From Neobacillus terrae (GTDB lineage: Bacteria > Bacillota > Bacilli > Bacillales > Cytobacillaceae), in NCBI RefSeq assembly GCF_011393025.1, contig NZ_JAAOEO010000010.1, forward strand, positions 124,001 to 188,000: a stretch of 64,000 nt of DNA, read 5' to 3'. Shown here piece after piece: positions 62,141 through 64,000 of the stretch (positions are counted from its first letter, which is position 1; each line of letters begins with the position of its first letter). Made by a program: the position numbers and the translations under genes. The notes under the pieces are model-generated. The model had not been told where the DNA came from and searched no databases. It worked only from the letters and a program-made list of their open reading frames with translations.

Positions 62141-63259
62141 TTAATTGACCGCCTTTATTAACCACTGGAGAACCTGATCAATCTCATCCTTGGTCGTAAA
62201 TCTGCCCAAACTGAAACGGATCGCGCCCATTCCAACCTCTTCAGGAACTGCCATCTCCTTTAAAACCGGCGATAATTCGATGCTGCCGGCATGACAGGCC
62301 GAACCAGTAGAGGCTGCCAACTGGGGAATGGCATCAAGCAAGTCCTGCCCTATTTTTTTGACAAAGCTTACATTCAAAGTGTTGGGCAGCCGCTCCTCTG
62401 GATGTCCGTTTAATAGAACTTGCTCCCCAAACTCTTCCTTTAACCGGCTCCAAAAGTAGTTCGTCAGGTCCTTTAGTTCATTTTTTTCAACCTGGTTCTC
62501 AGCAATCTCGCATGCCTTCCCCAATCCGACTGCCAATAGAGTATTTTCCGTCCCTGCCCGCAGCCCGAATTCATGGCCCGCGCCATGAATCAATGGTTCA
62601 AGTTCGATTCCTTTCCTCTTATACAAAGCACCAATTCCTTTAGGAGCATAAAGTTTATGCCCAGCGATTGTCACCATATCGACTCTTAACTCGTTCATAT
62701 TGACTGGTACTTTGCCGACTGACTGAGAAGCATCCGTATGGAAGGCAATTCCGTATTTTTCAGCTATTTTCCCAATCTCTTGAATGGGCTGTAAGGATCC
62801 AGTTTCATTATTTGAGTGCATAATTGAAATTAGGATGGTTTCTTCTGAGATGGCCTTTTCGACATCTTCCGGGGACACTCTCCCATATTGATCCACGCCT
62901 ATGTAGGTGACCTTTGCCCCCATATGCTCAAGAAATTTACAGGGGTTCATCACAGCTGGGTGTTCAATTTTCGATGTAATGATATGGTTACCTTTGCTTT
63001 TATTTTTAAAATAGAAGCCCTTTAATGCCAGGTTATTGGATTCGCTTCCCCCGCTTGTAAAGATGACTTCCTCAGGAGAACAGCCAAGTAAGCTCGCAAC
63101 CTGTTCTCTTGCATTCCGTAATAACTCCTTTACAGGTGCCCCTGCCCAATGCAGCGCGGACGGATTCCCATAAAAATCTTGCAGCAGAGGCATCATTGCA
63201 TCAATTACTTCAGGTGCCAGGGGTGTACTGGCATTGTAGTCTAAATAAATGCGGTCCAT
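62141..63259 (-). CDS. Cysteine desulfurase (NifS/IscS family)
   Basis: Encodes 372 aa. PLP Lys202 in TIAGHKLYAPKG, PLP contacts SGGSESNNLALKGF and HTDASQSVGKV, and the active Cys322 in STGSACHAGSIELS. The short loop around Cys322 and the MDRIYLDYNASTPLAPEV start fit the NifS/IscS-like class I enzymes. It removes sulfur from cysteine as a persulfide for Fe-S or thio-modification. No scaffold (IscU/NifU), ThiI or MnmA gene is adjacent, so its acceptor is unknown. GGAAGGATGAATCTGA precedes ATG 63259. Confidence 0.92.
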   Translation of the reverse strand: MDRIYLDYNASTPLAPEVIDAMMPLLQDFYGNPSALHWAGAPVKELLRNAREQVASLLGCSPEEVIFTSGGSESNNLALKGFYFKNKSKGNHIITSKIEHPAVMNPCKFLEHMGAKVTYIGVDQYGRVSPEDVEKAISEETILISIMHSNNETGSLQPIQEIGKIAEKYGIAFHTDASQSVGKVPVNMNELRVDMVTIAGHKLYAPKGIGALYKRKGIELEPLIHGAGHEFGLRAGTENTLLAVGLGKACEIAENQVEKNELKDLTNYFWSRLKEEFGEQVLLNGHPEERLPNTLNVSFVKKIGQDLLDAIPQLAASTGSACHAGSIELSPVLKEMAVPEEVGMGAIRFSLGRFTTKDEIDQVLQWLIKAVN

Positions 63260-63265
63260 TCAGAT

Positions 63266-63481
63266 TCATCCTTCCTCGAGTACATTCACTCTGTTTCTTC
63301 TAATTACATACTTGATTAATTTATGAAAATTATCATTTACATATCTTGCCTGGACAAAGAAAATTGACCCAATTGAAGCATCCATAAAAGCCAAAAAAGA
63401 CAATATACACAATAACATTCCAGCAACCATAGATACTAATATTAGTAGCAAAGATATTCTATACATTTTCGCTTGTTCCAA
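63266..63481 (-). CDS. Small membrane protein upstream of the cysteine desulfurase
   Basis: Encodes 71 aa from TTG 63481, with AAGGTG 11 bases upstream, or from the internal ATG at 63466. One or two helices (residues 8-32, 38-45) and a basic C-terminus KLIKYVIRRNRVNVLEEG. It ends six bases before the desulfurase start and contains that gene's ribosome binding site, so the two are likely co-translated. Family unknown. Confidence 0.55.
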   Translation of the reverse strand: MEQAKMYRISLLLILVSMVAGMLLCILSFLAFMDASIGSIFFVQARYVNDNFHKLIKYVIRRNRVNVLEEG

Positions 63482-63578
63482 AAAAATAACAACACCTTTT
63501 AAACCATTTTAAATTTATTGTTATTTTAACAGATGTTCTTCTTCAACTAAACTGCCCGTTAGTCTAATAAGAAAAAAG

Positions 63579-63596
63579 CCGGCCAATTTTAGCCGG
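63579..63596 (-). terminator. Hairpin terminator
   Basis: CCGGC and GCCGG around 8 bases; CTTTTTTC follows on the minus strand. It lies after the 111-aa gene. Confidence 0.6.
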
Positions 63597-63628
63597 AACA
63601 TATGTTTTTGCACCCGTCAGTAAAGAAA

Positions 63629-63964
63629 TTACTCAAATATCTGATTAAGTTTAAAAGCTGTATTGATATAGTAACTATTCGTAACTACATTGCCAGAGTT
63701 GCTAAAAACCTTGAATTCATGAACTTTACTCTTTTCTTCAACGATAATTCTTCCATCTGGTCCCTGTTCAAAATTAATTTTGGAAAGCTCCTCTCTTGGT
63801 GAGGAATTGATTTTTTGAATGAATTGCTTGATAACTTTTTTATCAGTGATTACAAATGGACCATCGCTATCCCAATTCTTATAAAGTGTAATTTTAGCGT
63901 AGCCCTCGTCCTTGATAATTTTATCACCAAAGACTTTATTTCTACTCACCATTGCAATAATCAA
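63629..63964 (-). CDS. Hypothetical protein with N-terminal hydrophobic segment
   Basis: Encodes 111 aa from a TTG at 63955-63964 region (first codon at 63964). The frame is open a few codons further (FLLVGTVLLIIAMV) to a TAA at the window edge, so the true start may differ. A hydrophobic N-terminus is followed by a soluble domain: YAKITLYKNWDSDGPFVI, KVIKQFIQKINSSPREEL and VTNSYYINTAFKLNQIFE. Exported or membrane-anchored; function unknown. Confidence 0.5.
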   Translation of the reverse strand: MIIAMVSRNKVFGDKIIKDEGYAKITLYKNWDSDGPFVITDKKVIKQFIQKINSSPREELSKINFEQGPDGRIIVEEKSKVHEFKVFSNSGNVVTNSYYINTAFKLNQIFE

Positions 63965-64000
63965 AAGTACCGTGCCTACCAGTAAAAAGAATTAAAGTTT

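Noticed and set aside
62141..63259. Cysteine desulfurase as part of a DNA phosphorothioation (dnd) defence system
   Set aside because: No dndBCDE or related genes are present; only a small membrane protein is adjacent.

Overview
The window is low-GC Gram-positive DNA from an endospore-forming member of the Bacillaceae (Bacillus, Neobacillus or Mesobacillus-like). The support is sequence-internal: strong GGAGG-type ribosome binding sites, frequent TTG and GTG starts, a complete GerA/GerC/GerB spore-germinant-receptor operon, a KimA-type potassium importer behind a c-di-AMP (ydaO-type) riboswitch, an ECF sigma/anti-sigma pair, and a GC-rich dispersed repeat that I recall from Bacillaceae genomes. 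No rRNA, tRNA, CRISPR array, prophage or intact insertion sequence was seen.

Layout. 1-2.5 kb: ECF sigma factor with its membrane anti-sigma factor, behind an apparent self-recognised promoter, plus very small membrane proteins. 2.8-4.3 kb: dead manganese catalase and a lipid kinase. 4.3-9.1 kb: a two-part arsenic island. The first part is arsR-acr3-arsC. The second is an ArsN1-type acetyltransferase divergent from a second arsR, a 37-aa protein, an ArsP-type permease and a 50-aa protein with three Cys-Cys pairs. Four identical-architecture 16-bp palindromes tie the second part together. 10-12.5 kb: a ROK regulator and sugar-type MFS transporter with twin 24-bp operators. 15.8-19.7 kb: a DUF6688-like protein, then a three-gene flavin-transfer module (FMN-binding protein, ApbE, RnfD/NqrB-like membrane subunit). 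20.5-29.7 kb: DinB, hotdog, nitroreductase, GNAT and MFS genes, a sensor kinase, and a truncated haemoglobin with an Fnr-like site at the class II position. 30-38 kb: DUF445 protein, kimA with riboswitch, ger operon. 38-45 kb: unknown, possibly spore-related proteins, an L,D-transpeptidase and a thiamine-diphosphate 2-keto-acid decarboxylase.

46-53.4 kb is a catabolic operon under a GntR-family regulator: class III aminotransferase, HisD-superfamily dehydrogenase that looks like the sulfopropanediol-dehydrogenase type rather than biosynthetic HisD, an amino-acid-type ABC importer and an aldehyde dehydrogenase. Together they suggest uptake and oxidation of a small amino or hydroxy compound. 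53.4-64 kb is a decaying zone: IS110 fragments, a dead NERD gene beside an intact copy, a probable group II intron fragment, nonsense-mutated VOC and MocR genes, a serine hydrolase, an EamA transporter and a cysteine desulfurase.

A marked property of the whole window is gene decay. About a dozen recognisable genes carry in-frame stops, frameshifts or truncations, several of them single nonsense changes in otherwise well-preserved frames. No single gene set is convincingly a wholly new system. The strongest candidates for follow-up are the arsenic sub-cluster with its shared operator, the HisD-like catabolic operon, the minimal flavinylation module, and a stand-alone ArsR-type C-terminal domain next to a perfect palindrome and an MFS gene.
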